64,000 bases of DNA, taken from the NCBI GenBank assembly GCA_024742415.1, contig JANSYN010000001.1:434001-498000 (forward strand), written 5' to 3'. A program made the position numbers and the translations under genes. How positions within the stretch are numbered: the first letter of the stretch is position 1; each line of letters begins with the position of its first letter. The DNA comes from Gammaproteobacteria bacterium. GTDB taxonomy: Bacteria; Pseudomonadota; Gammaproteobacteria; Pseudomonadales; Halieaceae. Below are positions 10,576 to 19,124 of this stretch, piece after piece. The notes under the pieces are model-generated. The model was not told where the DNA came from. It saw only the letters and a list, made by a program, of their open reading frames with translations, and ran no database searches.

Positions 10576-11384
10576 ACCCACCTGAGTATACGCTGGATGA
10601 TCTGCTGCGGGTCATGCAAAGATTGCGCGATCCTGTGACGGGCTGTCCCTGGGATCTCCAACAGACTTTCGCCAGTATCGTGCCCTCTACACTGGAGGAA
10701 TGCTACGAGCTGGCCCAGGCGATAGAAGATGATGATCCTGCACACATCGGTGAAGAGCTGGGTGATGTATTGTTTCAGGTCGTCTTTTACGCGCAGTTAG
10801 GGAGTGAGCAGGGCTTTTTCAACTTTGCATCTGTGATCCATACTCTCGTGGATAAACTCATACGGCGACACCCCCATGTGTTTGCCGGTGGCGAAATAGA
10901 GGGCATTGTAGACGTTGATCGTCCAGCGGTGAGTGATGTGAACGCAAGCTGGGAGGCAATCAAGCAGGCCGAACGCGATGCCCGGCAGCAGTCCGGCGCC
11001 CTGGACGACGTACCGCTGGCGTTGCCCGCCCTGCCGAGGGCGCAAAAACTGCAAAAACGCGCGGCAAAGATGAATTTTGACTGGGCCGATCATGCGCAGG
11101 TGCTGGAAAAGTTACACGAAGAGATAGCAGAGCTAGGTACAGCATTGGACGATGGCAATCGCGACGCTATCGACGAGGAGTTGGGCGATATGCTGTTTAC
11201 GTGTGTCAATCTGGCCAGGCACCTGCGACTGGATGCAGAGCGCAGTTTGCGACGTGCATCTGGCAAATTCGAGCGCAGGTTCGCGCAGATGGAGCGACTG
11301 GCAAGCGCCGCCGGCACGAGCCTTGAGAATCTTGATGATGAACAACTTGACGCGCTCTGGAATGCAGCAAAACGCGAATCCTAA
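10572..11384 (+). CDS. mazG: Nucleoside triphosphate pyrophosphohydrolase MazG
   Basis: House-cleaning NTP pyrophosphatase that converts NTPs to NMPs plus PPi. Two tandem MazG domains are visible in 270 residues: LEECYELAQA (41-50) with EELGD (61-65), and KLHEEIAELGTAL with EELGD in the C-terminal half. The start is TTG at 10572, overlapping the relA stop by 4 nt. The family N-terminus (LL.VM.RLRDP..GCPWD..QT) follows at once, so no later start fits. Linkage to relA matches E. coli, where MazG lowers ppGpp-linked toxicity. Confidence 0.95.
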   Translation: MNPPEYTLDDLLRVMQRLRDPVTGCPWDLQQTFASIVPSTLEECYELAQAIEDDDPAHIGEELGDVLFQVVFYAQLGSEQGFFNFASVIHTLVDKLIRRHPHVFAGGEIEGIVDVDRPAVSDVNASWEAIKQAERDARQQSGALDDVPLALPALPRAQKLQKRAAKMNFDWADHAQVLEKLHEEIAELGTALDDGNRDAIDEELGDMLFTCVNLARHLRLDAERSLRRASGKFERRFAQMERLASAAGTSLENLDDEQLDALWNAAKRES

Positions 11385-11400
11385 CGGCGGATTGACCGAC

Positions 11401-11429
11401 TTGTAACCGCTCATCCGGCTGTGTATGGT
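11401..11429 (+). promoter_or_regulatory. Putative sigma-70 promoter of adk
   Basis: TTGTAA (11401-11406), a 17-bp spacer and TATGGT (11424-11429) lie just after mazG, giving a leader of about 70 nt before adk. Both boxes match consensus at 4/6, so support is moderate. Confidence 0.35.
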
Positions 11430-11489
11430 TACGGCCGTTTGGTAAGCAGCAGCCCGGCGCTTGCGTCACTGCCACCCGATTTACCCTAG

Positions 11490-12149
<660 letters not shown>

Positions 12150-12179
12150 CTGGCGACGCCTCGCCCGCAGTTTCCCAAA

Positions 12180-12210
12180 AAAATTCTGCAGCGCGCAGAA
12201 TTTTATTTTC
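12180..12210 (+). terminator. Intrinsic terminator after adk
   Basis: A perfect 10-bp inverted repeat AAAATTCTGC / GCAGAATTTT with a 5-nt loop (12180-12204) is followed by ATTTTC and preceded by an A-run. This is a standard bidirectional Rho-independent terminator shape. Confidence 0.75.
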
Positions 12211-12264
12211 CTGTCACGCGGCCTGCGCGTCAGGAGTGCAAGTATGCACGCTTTTTCTCTTGCT

Positions 12265-12289
12265 ATTGGTATTGTATCTGTATACCAAT
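12265..12289 (+). promoter_or_regulatory. 25-bp palindrome in the promoter of the histone H1-like gene (putative operator)
   Basis: ATTGGTAT (12265-12272) and ATACCAAT (12282-12289) form a perfect 8-bp inverted repeat around a 9-bp spacer, 53 bp before the start codon. TTGCTA (12260-12265) and TATACC lie within and around it at near-promoter spacing. The symmetry suggests a dimeric regulator site; no T-run follows, so it is not a terminator. The regulator is unknown. Confidence 0.45.
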
Positions 12290-12342
12290 GTTGCTACTTT
12301 TGAACGAGTGGTACCCTGGTAATTACTCTGGAGAATTGCGAA

Positions 12343-13290
12343 ATGGCAACTGCAAAAAAGAAAGCAGCACCCAAGCGAGCAAAGGCAGCACGTAAAAAGG
12401 CACCTGCGAAGCGCAAGACAGCTGTAAAAAAGGTCGCCCGTAAGGCGCCAGCGAAGAAGAAAGCACCCGCTAAAAAAGCTGCGGCGCCAACTTCACCTGC
12501 TTTGGTTAAGGCCACTGAAGCACTCGCGAAACTGGAAAAGTCCATCGAGGCTGAAAAGAAATCGTTGGCAGCTGCGCGTAAGAAGGTAGAACGCGCGCGC
12601 AAGGCAGCGGCAAAGAAGGGCACAGCCGCGAACAAGCGTGCCGCGAAATCCGCCGCTAATGCAGCAGCGAGAACCTCTGCCAAAATCAAGGGGCTCAGGG
12701 CGCGCATGGCCTCTGCCAAGGATCGTTTGAAAGTGCTCAGCGAGGATGCCAAGCACAAGGCAGCCCAGGCCGCCGCAAAAGAGAAAGTGCTGGCCAAGAA
12801 AGCCGAGTTGGCAGCGAAGGCCGAAGCGGACAAGGTGGCCGCGTTGGCAGCCCATGCTGAAACCTGGGCGAAAGCCCGCGCGGCTGCAGATGCCAAGAAA
12901 ATCGTTGCGCTGGAGAAGCGCATTGCCAAAGCTTTGGCGGCAGCCGAGCGCAAGGTAGCGGCGAAAGCACGCGCCATGCAGCGCAAGGCTGAAGCCAAAG
13001 CCAAAGCGGCAGCGCGCAAGGAAGCCGCGAAAGCCAAGAAAGCCGCGGCCAAGAAAACGGCGGCTAAAAACGTCAAGACCAAGGTGAAGGCCAAGAAGAA
13101 GGCGAAAGCCAAACCCAAGACTAAAACCAAGTCAAAAGCAAAAGCCAAGGCGAAAGCAAAGCCTAAAGCAACAGCCAAGCCCAAAGCGAAAGCCAAGCCC
13201 AAGGCGAAAGCCAAGCCCAAAGCGAAGGCCAAGCCTAAAGCAAAAGCCAAGCCCAAGGCGAAAGCCAGAAAAGCCAAGGCAAAAAGCTAG
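12343..13290 (+). CDS. Histone H1-like lysine/alanine-rich DNA-binding protein
   Basis: Protein of 315 residues composed mainly of Lys and Ala. It is likely to bind nucleic acid non-specifically and compact the nucleoid, like AlgP or the H1-like proteins of other bacteria. The N-terminal tail (1-46) is rich in KKAP(A)K. Residues about 50-210 are Ala/Lys/Glu-rich and predicted helical, possibly a coiled coil. The tail from about 245 is almost pure KAK(P/A)KA repeats, encoded by 18-bp tandem DNA repeats. The ATG has GGAG upstream (CTGGAGAATTGCGAA). The N-terminal half does not resemble AlgP as I remember it, so I give no symbol. The long open frame on the opposite strand is a compositional shadow. 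Confidence 0.85.
   Translation: MATAKKKAAPKRAKAARKKAPAKRKTAVKKVARKAPAKKKAPAKKAAAPTSPALVKATEALAKLEKSIEAEKKSLAAARKKVERARKAAAKKGTAANKRAAKSAANAAARTSAKIKGLRARMASAKDRLKVLSEDAKHKAAQAAAKEKVLAKKAELAAKAEADKVAALAAHAETWAKARAAADAKKIVALEKRIAKALAAAERKVAAKARAMQRKAEAKAKAAARKEAAKAKKAAAKKTAAKNVKTKVKAKKKAKAKPKTKTKSKAKAKAKAKPKATAKPKAKAKPKAKAKPKAKAKPKAKAKPKAKARKAKAKS
13153..13266 (+). repeat. 18-bp tandem repeat encoding KAKPKA units
   Basis: About 6.3 copies of an 18-bp unit (for example 13189-13206, AAAGCCAAGCCCAAGGCG) run head to tail with a few synonymous changes. Each encodes six residues. Being a multiple of three, copy-number change would alter tail length but keep the frame. Confidence 0.85.
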
Positions 13291-13380
13291 GGCAAAAAGC
13301 CAGGGCTCGCCATGTAGCGCTCGTTTAGCGCGTGGGGACTCAATGCTCGCGTGATCAGCGCGAGTAGCAGCAATGCCTCA

Positions 13381-13403
13381 AGGCACCGAAAGTAGCGGTG
13401 CCT
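13381..13403 (+). other. Perfect hairpin downstream of the H1-like gene
   Basis: AGGCACCG / CGGTGCCT, 8-bp perfect stem with a 7-nt loop. It lies 9 bp ahead of a second, terminator-type hairpin, so the pair may act as a tandem terminator or protect the 3' end of the mRNA. Confidence 0.5.
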
Positions 13404-13411
13404 GATAAAAC

Positions 13412-13443
13412 AACCGCGTATCCGAAAGGGGCGCGGTTTTTTT
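13412..13443 (+). terminator. Intrinsic terminator between the H1-like gene and mobA
   Basis: AACCGCG (13412-13418) pairs with CGCGGTT (13432-13438), and T continues to 13443. The A-rich stretch on the left side allows some use from the mobA strand as well. It separates two convergent genes. Confidence 0.75.
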
Positions 13444-13461
13444 GTGCGCCGTGTTCTGGGT

Positions 13462-14043
13462 TTACCGTGTGAAATCCGTAGGGCGATTGAAGTTTGCGAA
13501 TGCATCAGGGCTGTCCGAGACATCCACGGCAACGTGCGAGTGCAGTTCTATCCAGTCCTGCACCCGGCGCTGTCCTGTTTCCAGAAATTCACTGATACTC
13601 GCAAGGGCCTGTGTTCGCAGTGCCGCACAAAGATAGTGGGCGTTGTGTCCGTCATGGGCGAAACTAAGCTGGTAATCCTGGCCCGAGCGTTCCAGAAGCG
13701 GGGCCAACATGCGTTCCACATAGTTAGCCGGCAGGGCAGGGCTGTCACAGGGCGCAAGTACAAGAAATTCGGTTTTTATCCAATCCTGTACTGATTCCAG
13801 CCCGCCCAGTGGGCCGATGAAGCCGCGGCGTTTGTCTTGCACCACGTGGTCTGCATAGCTGCGATATCGATCGGCGTTGCGGTTGCAGCTGATCAGCAGT
13901 GTGTGTACGTGCGGCCTCAGAGTGCTACAGGCATAGCTCACGAGCGGGTGCCCACGCCAGGCAATCATGCCTTTATCGCGTTGCCCCACCCGCGAACCTC
14001 TGCCGCCAGCCAGTACAACGCCTGTCACCTTTTGTTTTTGCAC
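13462..14043 (-). CDS. mobA: Molybdenum cofactor guanylyltransferase MobA
   Basis: Attaches GMP to molybdopterin to form the guanine dinucleotide cofactor (bis-MGD) used by DMSO-reductase-family enzymes. The nucleotide-binding motif VVLAGGRGSRVGQRDKGMI stands at the N-terminus. GPLGGLESV and LAPCDSPALP (Mg2+-binding Asp) follow in the usual order. The frame is open up to a TTG at 14121, which would add 26 residues with no resemblance to the family. The GTG at 14043 gives 193 residues, close to E. coli MobA (194), and is preferred. The gene is convergent with the H1-like gene and divergent from tsaB; no moa, moe or mobB gene is nearby. Confidence 0.88.
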   Translation of the reverse strand: MQKQKVTGVVLAGGRGSRVGQRDKGMIAWRGHPLVSYACSTLRPHVHTLLISCNRNADRYRSYADHVVQDKRRGFIGPLGGLESVQDWIKTEFLVLAPCDSPALPANYVERMLAPLLERSGQDYQLSFAHDGHNAHYLCAALRTQALASISEFLETGQRRVQDWIELHSHVAVDVSDSPDAFANFNRPTDFTR

Positions 14044-14100
14044 TGTCTCAGGTTCCGCTGTATTCCAGCCCACAAAGTGGTGTGTCTGGCTAACCGTGTG

Positions 14101-14109
14101 TGTGATAAT
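14101..14109 (+). promoter_or_regulatory. Putative extended -10 promoter element of tsaB
   Basis: TGTGATAAT provides a TGn extension and a 5/6 -10 hexamer in the mobA-tsaB divergent gap, with transcription expected about 60 nt before the tsaB start. No good -35 is visible. Confidence 0.3.
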
Positions 14110-14175
14110 TTGCGCTGCCAAAATAACACTTTAGCGGCCTGTTAGGTATGGTGACGCAGACTGGAGGACGAATCG

Positions 14176-14883
14176 GTGGATAGCATGTTGTGCGTCGAGA
14201 CAGCAACTGAAGCGTGCTCTTTGGCGCTGGTTACCGCGGCGGGCATTGTCGAACAACACAAGGTTGTGCCGCGCCGCCACAATGTTCACCTGTTCGCAAT
14301 GCTGGAGGAACTTTTGCCAGAGGGAAATCTGCGTGCGGCGGGTGTCGATGCCATCGCCTACGGTTGTGGCCCCGGATCGTTTACAGGCTTGCGCATTGCG
14401 GCCAGTTTCGCGCAGGGTCTGGCTTTCTCCAGTGCAATTCCTGCCATCCCACTGGAGACACTGGGCATAATGGCGCAGGGCGCGTTACGGGAGGGTCTAG
14501 CCCAGCCCGGTGAGGCTGTGTTGGTTACGCTGGATGCGCGTATTAACGAACTGTACGCAGGTTTGTATGAATTTCGTGAGGGTGTTGCGGTGGCACTGTC
14601 GGCTCCGTGGGTATGTGCACCCGGCGAGCTCGCGCTGCACGATGTCCATAACGTGGTGGCTGTAGGGAGCGGCTGCCGTTATCGACCGGATTTCCCGCCG
14701 GAGCTACTAGGGCAGGTCACCGCCTGGCATGAGCAGCTCCTGCCGCGAGCGATCGATATGCCAGTTCTGGCCCAGGCCGCCCTCGAGAACGGCCTGGCGG
14801 TATCGTCTGACGCGATTCTACCGGTTTATGTGCAAGAAGAAATTTCCTGGAAAAAACTCGCTGAACAGGGCCCCCAGGCATGA
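14176..14883 (+). CDS. tsaB: tRNA threonylcarbamoyladenosine biosynthesis protein TsaB
   Basis: Partner and activator of TsaD in making t6A37 of ANN-decoding tRNAs. The 235-residue protein has the ASKHA-type N-terminus (MLCVETATEACSLAL) and the signature CGPGSFTGLRIAASFAQGLAF. The GTG at 14176 is preferred over the ATG at 14185 because GGAGGA (14163-14168) stands 7 nt before the GTG. The stop overlaps the uppP start (ATGA). In pseudomonads tsaB also follows adk; here the H1-like gene and mobA separate them. Confidence 0.94.
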   Translation: MDSMLCVETATEACSLALVTAAGIVEQHKVVPRRHNVHLFAMLEELLPEGNLRAAGVDAIAYGCGPGSFTGLRIAASFAQGLAFSSAIPAIPLETLGIMAQGALREGLAQPGEAVLVTLDARINELYAGLYEFREGVAVALSAPWVCAPGELALHDVHNVVAVGSGCRYRPDFPPELLGQVTAWHEQLLPRAIDMPVLAQAALENGLAVSSDAILPVYVQEEISWKKLAEQGPQA

Positions 14884-15683
14884 TCGACTGGTTGCAGGCG
14901 ATAGTGCTTGCGTTCGTGCAGGGAGTCACCGAGTTCTTGCCCATCTCAAGCTCCGCTCACCTGGTGATACCCCCGCTACTTTTGGGCTGGCCGGACCAGG
15001 GCCTGGCATTCGATGTTGCGGTACACGTTGGCACGCTGGGCGCGGTGTTGCTCTATTACCGTACCGACCTGTTGCTGATGGCCCGGGACTGGTTGGCATC
15101 CCTGGCCGGTGGTGCTCACACTGACGACAGCCGGATGGTGTGGTACCTGTTGGTAGCGACGATTCCCGCGGGACTGGTCGGTCTTCTTGCCGGCAGCCTG
15201 ATCGAGGACCACTTGCGCACCCTCCCGGTAATCGCGACCACGACACTTGTGTTTGGATTGCTGCTGGGCGTGGCTGATCGCTATGGCAGGGCAGGGCATG
15301 ATGCGGTGCGCATGACGTTACTGATCGCGTTGGGCGTGGGCCTGGCCCAGGCGTTTGCGCCTATACCTGGAGTATCGCGCTCCGGTGTCACAATAACGGC
15401 GGGCTTGCTGCTTGGGCTGGGTCATCAAAGAGCCGCGCGGTTTTCTTTCCTGCTATCGATTCCCATCATTGCCAGTGCCGGTGGGTTGATGCTGCTGGAA
15501 GTCATACAGTCTGGTGTCGCACTGGACTGGTTAATGCTCGGTACAGCAATGCTTGTCTCGGGCATCACTGCCTACTGTTGTATCGCCGCTTTCCTGCAGT
15601 TACTGGAGCGTGTTGGATTAATGCCCTTCGTTTATTATCGAATACTGTTGGCGCTGGTACTTTATGGGCTGTGGTTGTTGTGA
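14880..15683 (+). CDS. uppP: Undecaprenyl-diphosphatase UppP (BacA)
   Basis: Integral membrane phosphatase that recycles undecaprenyl pyrophosphate to the monophosphate carrier for peptidoglycan and surface glycans. Both signature motifs are intact in 267 residues: EFLPISSSAHL at 18-28 (with Glu18 and Ser residues) and PGVSRSG at 163-169. About eight hydrophobic helices are visible. It is coupled to tsaB by a 4-nt overlap. This family is often the bulk source of Und-P phosphatase activity and of bacitracin tolerance. Confidence 0.96.
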   Translation: MIDWLQAIVLAFVQGVTEFLPISSSAHLVIPPLLLGWPDQGLAFDVAVHVGTLGAVLLYYRTDLLLMARDWLASLAGGAHTDDSRMVWYLLVATIPAGLVGLLAGSLIEDHLRTLPVIATTTLVFGLLLGVADRYGRAGHDAVRMTLLIALGVGLAQAFAPIPGVSRSGVTITAGLLLGLGHQRAARFSFLLSIPIIASAGGLMLLEVIQSGVALDWLMLGTAMLVSGITAYCCIAAFLQLLERVGLMPFVYYRILLALVLYGLWLL

Positions 15684-15702
15684 CGAATCGTGAGGGAAGT
15701 CC

Positions 15703-16575
15703 ATGAGAGTGGCATTTATTGGTCTGGGCGTCATGGGTTATCCCATGGCAGCTCACCTGCAGCGCGGTGGGCATGACGTGACCGTTTATAATCGAACGGT
15801 CGAGAAAGCCATCAAGTGGTCCGCTGAGTTGGGAGGCAACTGGCGCAGTACCCCTGCGGAGGCCGCCGAGGGTGTCAGTATTGCCTTTATGTGTGTCGGT
15901 AATGACGACGACGTACGCAGCGTAGCGCTGGGAGATCACGGCGTAATCGCAGGGCTGCCTGTCGGCAGTCTACTGGTGGACCATACCACTGCATCGGCGG
16001 AGCTGGCACGAGAGATCAGCTCAGCCTGTGAGCAACACGGCATCGGTTTTTTGGATGCTCCCGTCTCGGGTGGTCAAGTCGGTGCTGAAAACGGCACACT
16101 GACAATAATGGCCGGCGGAGAGGAGGAGAGTTTCCAGAGCGCTCGCCCCGTACTAGAGCTGTATTCGCGCTGCATTCGTTTACTGGGTCCTGCCGGCTCC
16201 GGCCAGTTGGCAAAAATGGTTAACCAGATTTGTATTGCCGGCATTGTGCAGGGTTTGTCAGAGGGGCTGGCCTTTGCCAGGGCTGCGGGGCTTGATCCGG
16301 CTGCCGTGGTAGAGGTTGTGTCAAAGGGTGCCGCCCAGTCCTGGCAGATGGATAATCGCTACCGGTCCATGTTGGATGGCTTTTACGAGCACGGGTTTGC
16401 GGTGGACTGGATGCGTAAGGATCTGGCTATTGTCAGGCATGAGTGCACGCGCCTGGGGCTGGAACTGCCGGTAACAGAGCTGGTAGACCGCTTCTACAGT
16501 GAGATTCAGTCTATGGGGGGCGGGCGCTGGGATACCTCGAGTTTATTCGCCCGCATGCAACACACCGATAAGTGA
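15703..16575 (+). CDS. NAD(P)-dependent beta-hydroxyacid dehydrogenase (HIBADH family)
   Basis: Oxidoreductase of 290 residues that reduces or oxidises short beta-hydroxy acids such as 3-hydroxyisobutyrate, tartronate semialdehyde or glyoxylate/succinic semialdehyde. The Rossmann motif GLGVMG lies at 7-12. The substrate motif DAPVSGGQVGAENGTL (118-133) and the catalytic box with Lys171 and Asn174 (GQLAKMVNQI) are all present. GAGGGAA precedes the ATG. The substrate cannot be told from sequence. It stands between uppP and apeB on the same strand, with no pathway partner in sight. Confidence 0.88.
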   Translation: MRVAFIGLGVMGYPMAAHLQRGGHDVTVYNRTVEKAIKWSAELGGNWRSTPAEAAEGVSIAFMCVGNDDDVRSVALGDHGVIAGLPVGSLLVDHTTASAELAREISSACEQHGIGFLDAPVSGGQVGAENGTLTIMAGGEEESFQSARPVLELYSRCIRLLGPAGSGQLAKMVNQICIAGIVQGLSEGLAFARAAGLDPAAVVEVVSKGAAQSWQMDNRYRSMLDGFYEHGFAVDWMRKDLAIVRHECTRLGLELPVTELVDRFYSEIQSMGGGRWDTSSLFARMQHTDK

Positions 16576-16619
16576 GCCAATACCGTTTAACGTTGAATAT
16601 TGAACATTGAGAGAGCGTC

Positions 16620-17921
16620 ATGACACCTGCACCGTTTAACCAACACCTGTTTGAGTTTCTCGATACATCGGTAACCCCTTTTCACGCCGTCGCGGCGATG
16701 GTGAATCTGCTGCAGGAGGCCGGCTTTGTGCGGCTGGCGCATGAGCAGGACTGGTCGGTTGAGCCGGGAGGCCGTTACTTCCTGACCCGCAACGACAGCT
16801 CGATCGTTGCGTTTATCCAGGGCCGCGATCGCGTCGCAGCGGACGGCGTGCGCATGGTGGGCGCGCATACCGATAGCCCCTGCCTGATGTTAAAGCCTGC
16901 CGCGGCACTGCGACAAAAAGGGTATTTCCAGCTCGGTGTCCAGGTCTATGGCGGTGCACTGCTGAACCCCTGGTTCGATCGCGATCTGTCACTGGCAGGC
17001 AGGGTCAGCCTGCTCAATGGCGCAGGCCAGTTGCAATCGGTGTTGATCAATTTTCAGCGGCCGGTGGGCATCATCCCCAGCCTGGCGATACACCTGGACC
17101 GCGAGGCGAATGCCAGTCGCAGTGTCAATGCGCAGACCGATCTGCCAGTCGTTGTTTGCCAGCTTGCAGAGGATGAGGCATTTGATGTTCAGCAGTTGCT
17201 GTTGCAGCGCATCGGCGAGGAACACCCGAGCCTTGCAGTGCAGGAGGTTCTGGATTTTGAACTTTCCTTTTTCGACACCCAGCCCGCGGCAACTGTAGGC
17301 CTGAACGGCGACTTCATCGCGTCAGCTCGCCTGGATAACCTGCTGAGCTGCTTTGTTGGGTTGCAGGCACTGCTCAAGGCCGACGGCTCAGAGAACGCCC
17401 TACTAGTGTGTAACGATCACGAGGAAGTAGGCAGTCAATCAGCCAGCGGAGCCCAGGGCCCGCTGTTGGCGTCCTGCCTGCGGCGCTGGGCCGGCAGCGA
17501 GGATGCCCACGCTGCCATGATCGGACGCTCGATGATGGTGTCAGCCGATAACGCTCATGGCGTGCATCCGAACTTTATAGACCGCCATGATGACAATCAC
17601 GGGCCACTGCTGAACGCTGGTCCTGTGATCAAGGTCAATGCCAACCAGCGTTACGCCACCAATAGCGAGACAAGCAGCCTGTTTCGCCTGCTTTGCCGGC
17701 AACAGTCCGTGCCTGTGCAGAGTTTCGTTGTGCGCAGTGATATGGGCTGCGGCAGTACCATTGGGCCGATTACAGCGGGCGCGACGGGCGTTCGCACCCT
17801 GGATGTCGGTGTGCCGACATTTGCCATGCATTCTATCCGCGAGCTTGCAGGCAGTGCAGATGCGGCTAACCTCGCACGCGTTCTGCAGCACTTTTACTCC
17901 TACCCGGCGCCGCTGTTCTAA
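16620..17921 (+). CDS. apeB: M18 family aspartyl-type aminopeptidase
   Basis: Cytoplasmic metallo-aminopeptidase that trims N-terminal, mainly acidic, residues. In the 433 residues, the co-catalytic metal ligands are readable: GAHTDSP (His83, Asp85), [14 protein letters not shown] (Glu pair) and the C-terminal [13 protein letters not shown] and FAMHSIREL. The length matches the bacterial ApeB/DNPEP family. The ATG at 16620 follows GAGAGCGTC. The next gene starts 9 nt after its stop. Confidence 0.94.
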   Translation: MTPAPFNQHLFEFLDTSVTPFHAVAAMVNLLQEAGFVRLAHEQDWSVEPGGRYFLTRNDSSIVAFIQGRDRVAADGVRMVGAHTDSPCLMLKPAAALRQKGYFQLGVQVYGGALLNPWFDRDLSLAGRVSLLNGAGQLQSVLINFQRPVGIIPSLAIHLDREANASRSVNAQTDLPVVVCQLAEDEAFDVQQLLLQRIGEEHPSLAVQEVLDFELSFFDTQPAATVGLNGDFIASARLDNLLSCFVGLQALLKADGSENALLVCNDHEEVGSQSASGAQGPLLASCLRRWAGSEDAHAAMIGRSMMVSADNAHGVHPNFIDRHDDNHGPLLNAGPVIKVNANQRYATNSETSSLFRLLCRQQSVPVQSFVVRSDMGCGSTIGPITAGATGVRTLDVGVPTFAMHSIRELAGSADAANLARVLQHFYSYPAPLF

Positions 17922-17929
17922 CTGGCGCC

Positions 17930-19063
17930 GTGCCCCGTTTGCGCATTCTTCTTCTTTCTGCGTACGCTGCGCAAAGCCATACCGCCTGGGCGGGCCAACT
18001 GCAGCAGATGTTCAACCGCTGGGATTGGACCGTGCTGGAAATGCCGCCCCGTCATTTTAGCTGGCGCGTACGCGGCAACCCGCTGCACTGGTCGGTGGCC
18101 GAGAAAGCAGTGTTGAGTCGCGAGTACGACCTGGTACTGGCAACGTCCATGGTTGACCTGGCGACATTGCGTGGCCTGGTACCTGTCCTGGCGTCCAAAC
18201 CCACGGTACTCTACTTTCACGAGAACCAGTTCGCTTATCCGCATGGAGCCTCTGTGCACGGATTACTGGAGGCGCAGATGGTCAGCCTGTACGCCGCGCT
18301 GGCTGCTGATCAGGTGTTGTTCAACTCGCAATACAATCGCGACTCCTTTTTGCAGGGTTGCCGGGATTTACTGCAGCGCTTGCCCGATTATGTCCCCGGC
18401 GGAATTGTGCAACAGCTTCAGGCTAGATCCAGCGTCGTGCCAGTGCCGGTGGCTGCCCCGCCCGCTGGCCGCCGCGGTGTGCCAGCTAGTCACGCAGCCG
18501 ACGCCGCGCTGCAGTTGATCTGGGTAGGCCGGTTTGAGCACGACAAGGGCGGCGAACTGTTGCTGCAGGTGCTGCGCCGCCTGGAAGAGTTACAGGTGGA
18601 CTACCGTGTAGCGGTAGTCGGCCAGCAGTTTCGGCAGTCGCCGGCTGCATTTGCAAGTATTGCGTCGGACTTTGCACACCGCTTGACTCACTTTGGCTAT
18701 GTACAGGAACGTGCTGAATATCTTGAAATATTGAGCGCCGCTGATGTGGTGTTGTCGACTGCCATGCACGAATTCCAGGGCATCGCGGTGATGGAGGCTG
18801 TGATGTCAGGTTGTGTGCCAGTCGTGCCCGATCGACTGGCCTATCCCGAATTTTATCCGGCAGCAAACCGCTATCAGCAGCAAGCGGGAGACGGGCCTGT
18901 GCAGGCGCACAATGCAGCGCGGCTTATCGCCGCAATCGCACAGGACCTTGCCGCCTGGCGCCGTCGACTACCGGATTTGTCCGCTTACCAGCCCGGTGCG
19001 CTGGCCGATTCCTATCGAGCGGCATTTGATGCGGCGGTTCGTGTCGCCGCCGGGTCTGGCTGA
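17930..19063 (+). CDS. DUF3524-type glycosyltransferase, homologue of tRNA-queuosine mannosyltransferase (QTMAN/GTDC1)
   Basis: Glycosyltransferase of 377 residues in two Rossmann-like domains. The N-terminal domain has the DUF3524 pattern: ILLLSAYAAQSH at 5-16, PPRHFSWRVRGNPLHW, and LATSMVDLATLRGL with YFHENQFAYP. The C-terminal GT4 domain has VGRFEHDKGGELLL and an EX7E motif in HEFQGIAVMEA. Its eukaryotic relative mannosylates queuosine at tRNA-Asp position 34; the bacterial role is inferred only. GTG start, 9 nt after apeB, with a weak ribosome-binding site. trpS follows, so a translation-related role is plausible but not shown. Confidence 0.8.
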   Translation: MPRLRILLLSAYAAQSHTAWAGQLQQMFNRWDWTVLEMPPRHFSWRVRGNPLHWSVAEKAVLSREYDLVLATSMVDLATLRGLVPVLASKPTVLYFHENQFAYPHGASVHGLLEAQMVSLYAALAADQVLFNSQYNRDSFLQGCRDLLQRLPDYVPGGIVQQLQARSSVVPVPVAAPPAGRRGVPASHAADAALQLIWVGRFEHDKGGELLLQVLRRLEELQVDYRVAVVGQQFRQSPAAFASIASDFAHRLTHFGYVQERAEYLEILSAADVVLSTAMHEFQGIAVMEAVMSGCVPVVPDRLAYPEFYPAANRYQQQAGDGPVQAHNAARLIAAIAQDLAAWRRRLPDLSAYQPGALADSYRAAFDAAVRVAAGSG

Positions 19064-19124
19064 GCATAGCCACTGGCGCCGCTTCCCAGTATCATTGCGC
19101 CTTTCCCGGCACTGAATATCTCCC

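Noticed and set aside
12294-13277. Long open frame on the minus strand, antisense to the H1-like gene, with FALGLA repeats
   Set aside because: It is the complement of Lys/Ala codons (repeat and composition effect); no start context, and its hydrophobic repeats match no membrane-protein pattern.
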